Shown here: in pieces, positions 36,464 through 45,654 of the stretch
How the letters are laid out: every line of letters begins with the position of its first letter
Position numbering within the stretch: the first letter of the stretch is position 1
NCBI RefSeq assembly: GCF_002195995.1
Contig: NZ_NHON01000014.1
Location: forward strand, 33,058-97,057
Origin: Inquilinus limosus
GTDB taxonomy: Bacteria > Pseudomonadota > Alphaproteobacteria > DSM-16000 > Inquilinaceae
Length of the DNA stretch: 64,000 bases
Direction: 5' to 3'
The notes under the pieces: generated by a model
Database searches by the model: none
Seen by the model: the letters and a program-made list of their open reading frames with translations, nothing else
What the model was told of the DNA's origin: nothing
Translations under genes and position numbers: made by a program

Positions 36464-37377
36464 ACTTCCGCCTCGCCCTTCAGCACCGGGATGCAGCCGC
36501 CGCCGACGGTGGAGCGGATGCCATCCGCGGCGCGGCGGGCGGCGACGCGCAGCAGGCTCGGGCGGCCCATCTCCACGCCCTGGACGATCTCGGCCTGCCC
36601 GGCCTCGGCGCCGGACAGCGACAGCAGCAGGGCGCCCAGCGTGGCGTTGGCGCTGCCGGTCGCCGGGTCCTCATAGGTGCCGGACAGCGGCGCGAACATC
36701 CGGGCGCGGATGCGGGCGCCGCCCGGCGCGGAAACATCGGGCGCGGCCGGGTCGCGGGCGTAGAGATGCAGCGACAGGCGGCGCTCCACCTTCGGGAACT
36801 GCTCCTGGGTGCGGCGGAAGGCGGCGATGTCCGGGGTGGCGCGGGTCAGCGCCTCGCCCGTCACCTCCACCAGCACGAAGGGGATGCCGACCGAGGCCAG
36901 CACCGGTAGGTGCGCCGTGGTGACGATGTCGGACGGGGCCAGGCCGGCGCAGGCGGCGATCGCCTCGGCCGGCAGCTCCATCAGGGTCGACAGCGGCTGC
37001 GGCGCCGCGATCACGGCGCCGGTCACGGCCCCGGCCGCGTCGCGCTCGACCCGCACCTCGACTAGGCCCGACAGCTCCTCGAACAGCAGCACGCCGTCGC
37101 GGTCCAGCCCATGCCGGGCCAGGACGCAGCCGGTGCCGACATTGGGGTGGCCGGCGAAGGGCATCTCGTAGCTTCGGTTGAAGATCCGCACCCGCGCCGT
37201 GTGCGCCGGGTCCTCCGGCGGCAGCACGAAGGTCGTCTCGCTCAGGTTGAACTCTGCCGCCAGCGACTGCATCTCGCCGTCCGACAGGCCGCGCGCATCC
37301 GGGAACACCGCCAGCTGGTTGCCGCCGAAGCGGCGGTCGGTGAACACGTCCACGGTCTCGAAGGCGAAGCGGCGCAT
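36460..37377 (-). CDS. PhzF family isomerase/epimerase-like protein
   Basis: The 305-residue two-lobe protein has the diaminopimelate-epimerase-like fold of the PhzF family: [31 protein letters not shown] with the conserved Glu47, [12 protein letters not shown], and [16 protein letters not shown]. In phenazine producers PhzF isomerises an intermediate; here there is no phenazine cluster, so the substrate is unknown. It is divergent from an ArsR-type regulator that probably controls both. Confidence 0.92.
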   Translation of the reverse strand: MRRFAFETVDVFTDRRFGGNQLAVFPDARGLSDGEMQSLAAEFNLSETTFVLPPEDPAHTARVRIFNRSYEMPFAGHPNVGTGCVLARHGLDRDGVLLFEELSGLVEVRVERDAAGAVTGAVIAAPQPLSTLMELPAEAIAACAGLAPSDIVTTAHLPVLASVGIPFVLVEVTGEALTRATPDIAAFRRTQEQFPKVERRLSLHLYARDPAAPDVSAPGGARIRARMFAPLSGTYEDPATGSANATLGALLLSLSGAEAGQAEIVQGVEMGRPSLLRVAARRAADGIRSTVGGGCIPVLKGEAEV

Positions 37378-37413
37378 CACGGCCTCCCGGGCGGGGTTGA
37401 GAGGCCCCGAGTC

Positions 37414-37439
37414 TTGACAGGAGTTTGCCCTTTGGCAAA
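37414..37439. promoter_or_regulatory. Candidate promoter and ArsR operator
   Basis: A perfect TTGACA (37414-37419) is followed by the exact inverted repeat TTTGCC-CTTT-GGCAAA (37424-37439), which would lie between -35 and -10 of the rightward promoter. The regulator's ATG follows at 37448. The repeat sits in the 70-bp gap between the divergent phzF-like and arsR-like genes, the expected place for its own binding site. Confidence 0.55.
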
Positions 37440-37447
37440 GTGCCGAA

Positions 37448-37747
37448 ATGTACCCAGCCAATCTCTTCCGCGCTTTGGCCAATGAGCGCCGCCTGCAGAT
37501 CCTGGACTGGCTGAAGGATCCGCGGGCGCATTTTCCGCCCCAGGCCGATGGCGACCTGGTCGAGGACGGGGTCTGCGGCGTGTTCATCGCCGACAAGCTC
37601 GGCATCAGCCAGCCGACGCTGAGCGAGCATATGCGCGTGCTGGTCCAGTCCGGCCTGGTGGTGCCGAAGCGGATCAGGCAATGGACCTTCTACAGGCGCG
37701 ACGAGGACCAGATCCGCGCCGCCCGGGCGATGGTCGAAACTCTCTGA
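37448..37747 (+). CDS. ArsR family winged-helix regulator
   Basis: The 99-residue protein is a single winged helix: NLFRALANERRLQILDWLKD, ADKLGISQPTLSEHMRVLVQSGLVVPKRI, and a wing QWTFYRRDE. It has one Cys (DGVCGVF) in the region of the metal site of some ArsR proteins, but no CxC, so a metal signal is doubtful. It is divergent from phzF, with a clear palindrome between them. Confidence 0.9.
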   Translation: MYPANLFRALANERRLQILDWLKDPRAHFPPQADGDLVEDGVCGVFIADKLGISQPTLSEHMRVLVQSGLVVPKRIRQWTFYRRDEDQIRAARAMVETL

Positions 37748-37808
37748 GGCTTTCCGCCGGGCGTTCCCGTGCCTATCTTCCAGGCAACCCGACACCAAGG
37801 CCCGACCG

Positions 37809-38303
37809 ATGTTCCAGACCGCACGCCCCGACCCCGCTTTGCCGAAGGCCGAGGCCTATCACGACCTGCTGTCCCAGGCGGAGGGGCTGTTCCACGGCGA
37901 GACCGACGCCATCGCCAACGCCGCCAACCTCTCGGCGCTGATCTATCACGGCCTGCCCGACCTGAACTGGGCCGGCTTCTATCTGCTGCGCGGCGAGGAC
38001 GAGCTGGTGCTCGGGCCGTTCCAGGGCAAGCCGGCCTGCATCCGCATCCCGCTCGGCCGCGGCGTCTGCGGCACGGCGGCGGTGCGGCGCGAAGCGGTGC
38101 TGGTGCCGGATGTGCACGCCTTCCCCGACCATATCGCCTGCGACGCCGCCTCGCGGTCGGAGCTGGTGGTGCCACTGGTGTGCGATGGCCGGGTGCTGGG
38201 GGTGATCGACCTCGACAGCCCGCTGCCCAACCGCTTCGACGCCGAGGACCAGGCCGGGATCGAGGCGCTGGCGGCGCTGTGGGTGACGGCGAGCGCCGCC
38301 TGA
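37809..38303 (+). CDS. Free methionine-(R)-sulfoxide reductase (GAF domain)
   Basis: The 164-residue GAF-domain enzyme reduces free methionine R-sulfoxide with thioredoxin-type electrons. The three redox cysteines of the family are present: Cys77 (KPACIRIP), Cys87 (GRGVCGTAA) and Cys111 (PDHIACDAAS). WAGFYLLRGEDELVLGPFQG and SELVVPLV are also typical. It lies 61 bp after the ArsR-type gene on the same strand. Confidence 0.93.
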   Translation: MFQTARPDPALPKAEAYHDLLSQAEGLFHGETDAIANAANLSALIYHGLPDLNWAGFYLLRGEDELVLGPFQGKPACIRIPLGRGVCGTAAVRREAVLVPDVHAFPDHIACDAASRSELVVPLVCDGRVLGVIDLDSPLPNRFDAEDQAGIEALAALWVTASAA

Positions 38304-38306
38304 CGC

Positions 38307-38858
38307 TCAGCCCTTGTCGTAGCGGATCTCGACCACCTCGGCGGTCTCGACCCCGCCCGGGGCGCGGACCTCGACCACGTCGCCCTCCTGCGCCCGCATC
38401 AGGGCGCGGGCGAGGGGGGAGATCCAGCTGATCTCGCCCTCCTCCGGCCGGGTCTCGTCGATGCCGACGATGCGCACGGTGCGCTCGCGGTCCTGGCCGT
38501 CGACATAGGTGACGGTGGCGCCGAAATACACCCGGTCGCGGCTGGTCTGGCGCGCCGGGTCGACCACCTCGGCGATCTCCAGCCGCTTGGTCAGGAACCG
38601 CACCCGGCGGTCGATCTCGCGCAGCCGCTTCTTGCCGTAGATGTAGTCGCCATTCTCCGACCGGTCGCCGTTGCCGGCGGCCCAGGACACCACCTCGACC
38701 ACCTTCGGCCGCTCGACCCGCCACAGCTGCTTCAGCTCGTCCTGCAGCCGCTGGAAACCCTCGGGCGTGATGTAGTTCTTCGACCCCGCGGGCAAGGGCG
38801 CCGGCGCATCGTCCAGCTCCTCCTCGGTGTCGGTCTCTTTGGTGAAGGCTTTGCTCAT
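38307..38858 (-). CDS. greB: Transcription elongation factor GreB
   Basis: The 183-residue protein binds RNA polymerase and rescues backtracked complexes. It has an N-terminal coiled coil with YITPEGFQRLQDELKQLW, WAAGNGDRSENGDYIYGKKRLREIDRR, and a C-terminal FKBP-like domain (VYFGATVTYVDGQDRERTVRIVG, SWISPLARALM). ERTVRIVG and GDYIYGKK favour GreB over GreA. It has an acidic N-terminal extension of about 25 residues. Confidence 0.92.
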   Translation of the reverse strand: MSKAFTKETDTEEELDDAPAPLPAGSKNYITPEGFQRLQDELKQLWRVERPKVVEVVSWAAGNGDRSENGDYIYGKKRLREIDRRVRFLTKRLEIAEVVDPARQTSRDRVYFGATVTYVDGQDRERTVRIVGIDETRPEEGEISWISPLARALMRAQEGDVVEVRAPGGVETAEVVEIRYDKG

Positions 38859-38901
38859 CCGGGCAGTCTACGCCGATCGGGCCGTAGGTTTCAAAATTAG
38901 G

Positions 38902-40161
38902 TCACACCGCGATGTCCCTGCGGCAGAACCCCTCGGGCCAGTCGATGCGGTCGACCGCTTGGTAAGCACGGGACCGGGCCTCGGCGATGTCGGCGCCCAG
39001 GGCGGTCACCGCCAGCACCCGGCCGCCATGGGCCGTGACCGTGCCGTCGGCCTCGGCCCTGGTGCCGGCATGGAAGACGATGGTGCCCGGCACCTGACCG
39101 GCCGCTTCGAGCGCCCGGATCGGGCTGCCCTTCCGGTAGCTGCCGGGATAGCCGTTCGCCGCCATCACCACCGTCACCGCCGCCTCCGGCCGCCAGCGCA
39201 GGGTCAGGTGGCGCAGCGTGCCGTCGGCCGCCGCGATCAGGGCGGTGAGCAGGTCGGAGTTCAGCCGCGGCAGCAGCGTCTCGCATTCCGGGTCGCCGAA
39301 GCGGACATTGTGCTCGATCAGCTGCGGCCCGCGCTCGGTCAGCATCAGCCCGGCGAACAGGATGCCGCGGAACGGCGTGCCCTCGGCCTCCATGGCCTTC
39401 AGCGTCGGCTGCACGACCTCGGCCATGATCCGGGCCTCGAGCTCCGGCGTCGCCAGCGGGTGCGGAGACACCGCGCCCATGCCGCCAGTGTTCGGGCCTT
39501 CGTCATTGTCGAAGGCCCGCTTGTGGTCGCGGGCGGTGGCCAGCGGCAGCGCGGTCTCGCCGTCGCACAAGGCGAAGAAGCTCAGCTCCGGCCCGACCAG
39601 GCACTCCTCGACCACGATCGAGGCCCCGGCGGCGCCGAAGCCGCCCTCGGTCAGCATGGCGTCGACGGCGTCCTGCGCCTCCTCGACCGTCTGCGCCACC
39701 ACCACGCCCTTGCCGGCGGCCAAGCCGTCGGCCTTGACCACGATCGGCGCGCCCTCGATGGCGACATAGGCCTTGGCCTCGGTCGCGTCGGTGAAGCGGC
39801 GATAGCGCGCGGTCGGGATGTCGTATTTGGCGCAGAGGTCCTTGGTGAAGCCCTTCGACCCCTCCAGCGCCGCGGCCGCGGCAGTCGGGCCGAAGGCTTT
39901 GATCCCGGCCGCGGTCAGCCGGTCCACCAGCCCCGCCACCAGCGGCGCCTCGGGCCCGACCACGACGAAGTCGATCGCGTTCTCCTGCGCGAATGTCACC
40001 AGCCCGTCGACATCCTCGGCCACGATCGGCACGCAGGTCGCCTCCTTGGCGATGCCGGCATTGCCGGGCGCGCAATAGAGGGTGGTGCAGAGGGGGGAGG
40101 CGGCGATCGCCCAGGCCAGGGCATGTTCGCGGCCGCCGCCGCCGACCAGAAGGATGCGCAT
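38902..40161 (-). CDS. purD: Phosphoribosylamine--glycine ligase
   Basis: A 419-residue ATP-grasp enzyme of purine synthesis. It starts [20 protein letters not shown] and has [32 protein letters not shown], the ATP-grasp lysine region [17 protein letters not shown], and [23 protein letters not shown] [17 protein letters not shown] 40161 is preferred to an in-frame start 18 bp upstream. It is divergent from xseA with a 56-bp gap. Confidence 0.97.
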   Translation of the reverse strand: MRILLVGGGGREHALAWAIAASPLCTTLYCAPGNAGIAKEATCVPIVAEDVDGLVTFAQENAIDFVVVGPEAPLVAGLVDRLTAAGIKAFGPTAAAAALEGSKGFTKDLCAKYDIPTARYRRFTDATEAKAYVAIEGAPIVVKADGLAAGKGVVVAQTVEEAQDAVDAMLTEGGFGAAGASIVVEECLVGPELSFFALCDGETALPLATARDHKRAFDNDEGPNTGGMGAVSPHPLATPELEARIMAEVVQPTLKAMEAEGTPFRGILFAGLMLTERGPQLIEHNVRFGDPECETLLPRLNSDLLTALIAAADGTLRHLTLRWRPEAAVTVVMAANGYPGSYRKGSPIRALEAAGQVPGTIVFHAGTRAEADGTVTAHGGRVLAVTALGADIAEARSRAYQAVDRIDWPEGFCRRDIAV

Positions 40162-40217
40162 CGCAGGACCCAGTCTCACTTGCTCGAACGGCAGGGGTTT
40201 AGCATGGTGGCCGCAGC

Positions 40218-41723
40218 ATGACCGAGCAAAACGACACCCCCCCGGCCCCCGCCGGCCGCCCCGGCTCCAACCTGCCGGAATTCACCATCGCCGAGCTGAC
40301 CGGCGCGCTGAAGCGCACGATCGAGGGCGAGTTCGGCCTGGTGCGCGTGCGCGCCGAGATCGGCAAGGTCACCGTGCCGCGCTCCGGCCATGTCTACCTG
40401 ACGCTCAAGGACGACAGTGTCACCCTCGAATCGGTGATCTGGAAGGGCCAGGTGCCGCGCCTGATGGTGCGGCCGGAGCAGGGGATGGAGGTCGTCTGCA
40501 CCGGCCGGCTGACCATCTACGGCTCGCGCTCGCAGTACCAGATGGTGATCGAGCAGATGGAGCTGGCGGGCGAGGGCGCCATCCTCAAGATGCTGGAGGA
40601 GCGCCGCCGCCGCCTCGCCGCCGAAGGGCTGTTCGAGGCCGGGCGCAAGCGGCCGCTGCCCTTCCTGCCGCGGGTGATCGGCGTCGTCACCTCGCCGACC
40701 GGCGCCGTGATCCGCGACATCCTGCACCGCCTGTCCGACCGCTTCCCGCGCCATGTCCTGGTCTGGCCGGTGGCGGTGCAGGGCGAGAGCGCGGCGGGCC
40801 AGGTGGCGGCGGCGATCGAGGGCTTCAACGCCCTGCCGGCCGGCGGGCCGGTGCCGCGGCCGGACCTGCTGATCGTCGCCCGCGGCGGCGGCAGCCTGGA
40901 AGATCTGATGCCGTTCAACGAGGAGATCGTGGTGCGCGCGGCCGCGGCCAGCGCCATCCCGCTGATCTCCGCCGTCGGGCACGAGACCGATACGACGCTG
41001 ATCGACTTCGCCTCGGACCGCCGCGCGCCCACTCCCACCGCGGCGGCGGAGATGGCGGTACCGGTGCGGGCCGAGCTGCTGGGCCGGGTGCTGGACTGCG
41101 CCCGTCGCCTCGAATCCGGCACCGCCCGGCTGTTCGGCGAGCATCGCACCCGGCTGGACGCGCTGCGCCGCGGCCTCGGCGACCCGGCGCGGCTGATCGA
41201 GACGGCGATGCAGCGGCTGGACGACCGCGGCGAGCGGCTGGACCGCGCCGCGCTCGGCACGGTCGACCGCCGGCGCGCCCGGCTGGCCGAGCTCGGCGCC
41301 CGGCTGCCGCATCCGCGCCGCCAGGTGGCGGAGACGGCGCGGCACCTGGCCCAGCTCGGCGACCGGCTGACCGCCTGCGGCAGCCGCCTGACCCACCGCC
41401 CGGCCGAGCGCTTCCACACCCTGTCCGGCCGCTTCCGGCCGGAGCCGGTGCAGCGCGCTTTGGCCGACCGCACGGCGCGGCTGGCGGCGGCCGGACGGCT
41501 GCTGGAGAGCTACTCCTATGTCGACGTGCTGCGCCGCGGCTACGCCCTGGTGCTGGATCCGGCGACCGGTCACGCCCTGGGGTCGGCGCAGGAGGCGACG
41601 CCCGGCCGTGCCGTGTCGATCCGCTTCCAGGACGGCGAGGCCCCGGCCGTGATCGGTGGCGGCAAGCCGCACCGGCCCGCCCGCGCGCCGGACCCGAAGC
41701 CCGAGCAGGGATCGCTGCTCTAG
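40218..41723 (+). CDS. xseA: Exodeoxyribonuclease VII large subunit
   Basis: The 501-residue nuclease subunit has an N-terminal OB domain ([44 protein letters not shown]), a catalytic domain with [39 protein letters not shown] and [23 protein letters not shown] (the active-site region), then a long coiled coil. xseB is not in the window. Confidence 0.97.
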   Translation: MTEQNDTPPAPAGRPGSNLPEFTIAELTGALKRTIEGEFGLVRVRAEIGKVTVPRSGHVYLTLKDDSVTLESVIWKGQVPRLMVRPEQGMEVVCTGRLTIYGSRSQYQMVIEQMELAGEGAILKMLEERRRRLAAEGLFEAGRKRPLPFLPRVIGVVTSPTGAVIRDILHRLSDRFPRHVLVWPVAVQGESAAGQVAAAIEGFNALPAGGPVPRPDLLIVARGGGSLEDLMPFNEEIVVRAAAASAIPLISAVGHETDTTLIDFASDRRAPTPTAAAEMAVPVRAELLGRVLDCARRLESGTARLFGEHRTRLDALRRGLGDPARLIETAMQRLDDRGERLDRAALGTVDRRRARLAELGARLPHPRRQVAETARHLAQLGDRLTACGSRLTHRPAERFHTLSGRFRPEPVQRALADRTARLAAAGRLLESYSYVDVLRRGYALVLDPATGHALGSAQEATPGRAVSIRFQDGEAPAVIGGGKPHRPARAPDPKPEQGSLL

Positions 41724-41758
41724 CCACCCTTCCTCCACCTCAGACTGCCGAGGCCCGA

Positions 41759-43078
41759 TTGAGCGGTACATCCTCCAGCCCTGGTCCGGCCCGCCAGCCG
41801 GTGCGCGCCGCGGCCGCCGCCTTCATCGGCACCGCGGTCGAGTTCTACGATTTCTACGTCTACGGCCTGGCCGTGCCGCTGGCGCTGGGGCCGCTGTTCT
41901 TCCCCAGCGACGACCCGTTCCTCAGCACGCTGGCCGCCTTCGGCACCTTCGCGGTCGGCTTCATCGCCCGGCCGATCGGCGGCGTGGTGTTCGGCCATCT
42001 CGGCGACCGGTTGGGCCGCAAGAAGCTGCTGGTCTTCACCATGCTGCTGATGGGCTTCGCCACCATCGCCATCGGCTGCCTGCCGACCTATGCCCAGATC
42101 GGCATCTGGGCGCCGGTCCTGCTGATCGTGCTGCGCATCCTGCAGGGCCTCGCCACCTCGGGCGAATGGGGCGGCGCGGTGCTGATGGCGGGTGAGCACG
42201 CGCCGCCGAAGCGGGTCACCTTCTTCGCCTCCTTCGCCCAGCTCGGCAGCCCGGCCGGGCTGCTGCTGGCGCTCCTGATGTTCCGGGCGATGACCCAGCT
42301 GGACCACGCCGATTTCATGGCCTGGGGCTGGCGCGTGCCGTTCCTGGCCGGGGTGGTGCTGCTCGGCGTCGGCTTCGCCATCCGCGCCAGCGTCAAGGAG
42401 ACCCCGGCCTTCGAGGCGGTGGTGAAGCAGGACGAGAGGGCGCGGATGCCGGTGGTCGAGGCGCTGCGCACCGCCTGGTACCCGATCCTGCTGGCGGCCG
42501 GCGTGTCGGTGCTGGGCACCGGCGGCTTCTTCTTCACCAACGTGTTCATGATCTCCTACACGACCAAGTATGTCGGCATCCCGGAGCAGCTGATCCTCGA
42601 CTGCCTGCTCTGGGTCACGGTGATCCAGTTCCTGTCGCAGCCGGTCTCGGCGCTGCTGGCCGAGCGCATCGGCGAGGTCCGTTTCCTCAAGCTGGCGGCA
42701 TTCCTGGCCATCCTGTCGCCCTACCCGATGTTCCTCCTGGTCGGCACCGGCCAGCCGGCGGCGATCGTGCTCGGCATCTCGCTGGCCATCGTCACCCTGT
42801 CCGGCGTCTATGCGGTGATGGCGGGTTTCCTCGCCACCGCCTTCCCGGCCCGGCTGCGCTATTCCTGCATCTCGATGGGCTATCAGCTCGGCGTCACCGT
42901 CTCGGCCGGCGGCGCGCCGCTGCTGGGGGCGGTGATCGCGCAGAGATACGCCGGGCAATGGCTGCCGCTGGCGCTGTTCTTCAGCCTGCTGGCGCTGGTG
43001 ACGCTGGTCAGCGTCCATGTCTTCATGCTGTGGCGCCGCGGCTACGAGGTGCGGCAGGCGCAAACGCAGCCGGCCTGA
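41759..43078 (+). CDS. MFS transporter, metabolite:H+ symporter (MHS) family
   Basis: The 439-residue, 12-helix transporter starts at a TTG (41759) with GAGG five bases upstream; the frame is open for over a kilobase upstream, but that part only overlaps xseA out of frame. MHS marks: GTAVEFYDFYVYGLA in helix 1, RPIGGVVFGHLGDRLGRKKLL (motif A), LQGLATSGEWGGAVLMAGEHAP. Relatives move shikimate, alpha-ketoglutarate, citrate or proline betaine; the substrate here is not deducible. Confidence 0.9.
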   Translation: MSGTSSSPGPARQPVRAAAAAFIGTAVEFYDFYVYGLAVPLALGPLFFPSDDPFLSTLAAFGTFAVGFIARPIGGVVFGHLGDRLGRKKLLVFTMLLMGFATIAIGCLPTYAQIGIWAPVLLIVLRILQGLATSGEWGGAVLMAGEHAPPKRVTFFASFAQLGSPAGLLLALLMFRAMTQLDHADFMAWGWRVPFLAGVVLLGVGFAIRASVKETPAFEAVVKQDERARMPVVEALRTAWYPILLAAGVSVLGTGGFFFTNVFMISYTTKYVGIPEQLILDCLLWVTVIQFLSQPVSALLAERIGEVRFLKLAAFLAILSPYPMFLLVGTGQPAAIVLGISLAIVTLSGVYAVMAGFLATAFPARLRYSCISMGYQLGVTVSAGGAPLLGAVIAQRYAGQWLPLALFFSLLALVTLVSVHVFMLWRRGYEVRQAQTQPA

Positions 43079-43085
43079 GCGGGCG

Positions 43086-43769
43086 TCAGGCCGGGACGGC
43101 GAGTCCCCAGGTCCGTCGCGGATCCAGCCAGCGGTCCAGCCGCAGCCCGGCGGCGGCCAGCTCCGCCGCCATCCGCTCGTCGTCGATCACCTCCTGGGTG
43201 AAGCTCTGGGTCCAGGTCGCATCTGCGGCCTCCGAGCGCAGGGTCGCCTGGATCAGCCGGCCCTCATGCCGAACCGATTCGATGACGTGGCGGATGCCGG
43301 CCTCCTCACCGACCGGACCGGGCCGCAGCGTCGCGAAGGTGTCGGGGTTGCGCCGCTCGATCAGCACCACGCCGCCGGGCCGGACGTGCCGCCGGGAGGC
43401 GGTGAGCAGCGCGGCGCGCGTCTCCGCCTCCGGGAAGTTGATCAGCGTGCTGGCCAGCAGCACCGCGTCGAAGCGGCGATCGAGGTCGAGATCCTCGATG
43501 TCGGCCAGCACGGTCTCCGCGCCCCGCACATGGGCCAGCATCTCGGCGGAGTTGTCGACCGCGGTCACGGCATAGCCGAGGGCGACCAGGGCGTGGGTGA
43601 CCCGGCCCGGCCCGCTGCCCAGCTCCAGGATCGTGCCGCCGGCCGCCACCACGCCGGCGACGATCTCCGCCTCGCCGTCGGCCGGCATGCGCCGGTACAG
43701 CTCGACGGAGCAGCCATCCTGCGTGTGCGCGCCCGGCCCGGTGCCGGTGAAGCGGATCGCGGAGACCAT
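43086..43769 (-). CDS. Class I SAM-dependent methyltransferase
   Basis: The 227-residue protein has the SAM motif I ILELGSGPGRVTHALVALG, then VTAVDNSAEMLAHVRG and a post-I acidic residue, ADIEDLDLDRRFDAVLLAST (motif II) and HVRPGGVVLIERR (motif III). The substrate is unknown. It is convergent with the MHS transporter and divergent from the synthetase-like gene at 43910, with 140 bp between. Confidence 0.88.
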   Translation of the reverse strand: MVSAIRFTGTGPGAHTQDGCSVELYRRMPADGEAEIVAGVVAAGGTILELGSGPGRVTHALVALGYAVTAVDNSAEMLAHVRGAETVLADIEDLDLDRRFDAVLLASTLINFPEAETRAALLTASRRHVRPGGVVLIERRNPDTFATLRPGPVGEEAGIRHVIESVRHEGRLIQATLRSEAADATWTQSFTQEVIDDERMAAELAAAGLRLDRWLDPRRTWGLAVPA

Positions 43770-43909
43770 GCGATGTCCTCCCTTTTGCTCTGCCGGAGAT
43801 GGCGACGAGGCGAAGCCGCCGCCAGGGGGGCTTGAGAAGCGCCCGGGGCGTGGCTAGATAGCGAATGGGCCGTCCTTCCGGCGGTCCTGAATTGCACAGG
43901 AGGTTGCCT

Positions 43910-44769
43910 ATGTCCCCGCGGGACGCCTGACCCACCGGTTCCGCCTGTTCTGTGAGAACAGGGGGATCGGTTTCGACACGAACCCTTCGGTTCGGCCCTT
44001 CGACAGCACGACGCTGTTCTGTACGGCGGGCATGCAGCAGTTCAAGCCGCTGTTCATCGACCCGTCCGTCACCGCCACCTTCGCCAATCTCCAGTCCTGC
44101 CTGCGCCTGGGCGATCTCGACGAGATCGGCGACGGCACGCATCTGCTCCGCTTCGGCATGCTCGGCCTGTTCTCGTTCCGGCAGTGGACGGTCGGGCAGG
44201 CGATCGACTTCTGGCTCGATTTCCTCGGGGAGATCGGGGCCTCGCCGCATCACGTCACCATCCATCCCGACCGGATGGCGGAGTGGGCGCCGCTGTATCG
44301 CGGCCGGGTGCCGGTCCGGCCGGACCCGGAGTGCACCTGGAGCGACGGCAACGTCACCGGCTTCTGCACCGAGTTCTACCGGGACGGGGTCGAGATCGGG
44401 AACATCGTCAATCCGCTCGGCACCTGCATCGATGCCGGCTTCGGCCTCGACCGGCTCGACGCGCTGGTCAACGGCACCCCGCCGATGAGCCCGGTCGAAA
44501 GCCTGGCCGACGCGATCGGGCGGATCATCGCCGACGGCACCCGCCCCGGCGGCAAGCAGCAGGGCTATGTGCTGCGTAAGCTGCTGCGCCGGCTGTGGGC
44601 GCTGCGCGGCACGCTCGACCATCCGTATTTCCGGGCGGAGGTGGCGCGGCAGCAGAGGTTGCGCGACCGTTACGCCCGGCTGCAGCCCCGCCATCCGGAC
44701 AAGCCGCCGGAATGGTGGTTCGACACCCATGGCATCGATCTGGACGAGATCGAGGAGCCTTCCGCATGA
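43910..44769 (+). CDS. Alanine--tRNA ligase-related protein (shortened; 5' frameshift or odd start)
   Basis: The protein resembles the AlaRS catalytic domain but is only ~280 residues. Visible matches: FDSTTLFCTAGMQQFKPLF, motif-2-like QSCLRLGDLDEIGDGTHLLR followed by GMLGLFSF, FCTEFY in place of GPCSEI, motif 3 GFGLDRL, then GYVLRKLLRR, and a last block WWFDTHGIDLDEI like the DTYGFP region. Editing, oligomerisation and most tRNA-binding parts are absent. A perfect AGGAGG with ATG at 43910 opens only six codons (TGA 43928), while the AlaRS-like frame is the next one and has no ATG/GTG/TTG until 44032; a one-base shift is implied. The intact frame from 44032 encodes 245 residues. Its stop overlaps the kinase ATG by 4 bp. 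Confidence 0.75.
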
Positions 44770-45626
44770 CACCGAAGACCGAGGATCCGGGGATGTTCGA
44801 GGAAGATCTGGCGCGCTGGGACCTGGTGCCGGACGGCGCGCCGATCGTCACCCATGGCAGCCGGCTGCTGGCGGTGCGCGCCGGCGACCTGCCGGCGATG
44901 ATCAAGCAGCCGGTGAACGAGGACGAGAAGCTGGGCTGCCTGCTGATGCAGCACTGGACCGGGGAGGGGGCGGCGATGGTGCTGGCCCAGCACGGCGACA
45001 CGCTGCTGCTGGAACGCGCCACCGGCCCGCTGTCGCTCGTCGCGATGTCGCGGCAGGGGCAGGATGACGAAGCCTGCCGCATCCTGTGCGACGCCGCGAC
45101 CCGGCTGCACGCGCCGCGCGGCCGGCCGCTGCCGGACGGGCTGCTGCCGCTGGAGCGGTGGTACGACCCGTTGACCCTGGGCGGCGACCGTTATGGCGGC
45201 GTCGTCGCCCGCGCCGCCGCCATCGCCCGTGACTTGCTGGCCGAGCGGCGGGACATCGTCACCCTGCATGGCGACCTGCACCACGACAACGTGCTGGATT
45301 TCGGGCCGCGGGGCTGGCTGGCGATCGATCCGCGGCACCTGGTCGGCGACCGCGGCCACGACTTCGGCAGCCTGTTCACCAACCCCGACATGGGCCTTCC
45401 CGGCGCGCCGGCCCTGGCCGCGCCCGACCTGGCGGTGGCGACCCAGCCCGGCCGCCTGGCCCGGCGGGCGGCGGTGGTGGCCGAGGCGGCGAGGATGGAG
45501 CGCGACCGCCTGCTGCGCTGGGTGCTGGCCTCGTCCTCCCTCTCCGCTGTCTGGAGCCTGGACGACGGCGACCACCCGGCGATCGACCTGACGGTGGCCG
45601 AGATGGCGCTGGCGGAGCTGGGCTGA
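44766..45626 (+). CDS. APH(6)/hydroxyurea-type phosphotransferase
   Basis: The 286-residue kinase-fold protein matches the family of streptomycin 6-phosphotransferases and hydroxyurea kinases. The N lobe has AMIKQP with the nucleotide-binding Lys47; the catalytic loop is LHGDLHHDNVLDFG (Asp170, Asn175) and the metal Asp188 is in AIDPRHLVGDRGHDFGSLF. It overlaps the synthetase-like gene by four bases, so the two are translated together. It may confer aminoglycoside resistance, but the linkage suggests phosphorylation of another small molecule (inference). Confidence 0.88.
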   Translation: MTPKTEDPGMFEEDLARWDLVPDGAPIVTHGSRLLAVRAGDLPAMIKQPVNEDEKLGCLLMQHWTGEGAAMVLAQHGDTLLLERATGPLSLVAMSRQGQDDEACRILCDAATRLHAPRGRPLPDGLLPLERWYDPLTLGGDRYGGVVARAAAIARDLLAERRDIVTLHGDLHHDNVLDFGPRGWLAIDPRHLVGDRGHDFGSLFTNPDMGLPGAPALAAPDLAVATQPGRLARRAAVVAEAARMERDRLLRWVLASSSLSAVWSLDDGDHPAIDLTVAEMALAELG

Positions 45627-45654
45627 GGCCGCTGTCTTTCACCCCTTTGTTCCT

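Noticed and set aside
36460..37377. Phenazine biosynthesis gene
   Set aside because: The PhzF family is much wider than phenazine producers, and no other phz gene is in the window.
40082..43078. A single 998-residue protein ending in an MFS transporter
   Set aside because: The first ~560 codons overlap xseA out of frame and are Arg/Pro/Gly-rich noise. The transporter begins at a TTG with a proper ribosome site at 41759.
43910..43930. A six-codon leader peptide (attenuator)
   Set aside because: The short ORF has a strong ribosome site, but no regulatory codons or attenuator hairpins follow, and the adjacent frame already reads as synthetase-like protein. A frame change explains it better.
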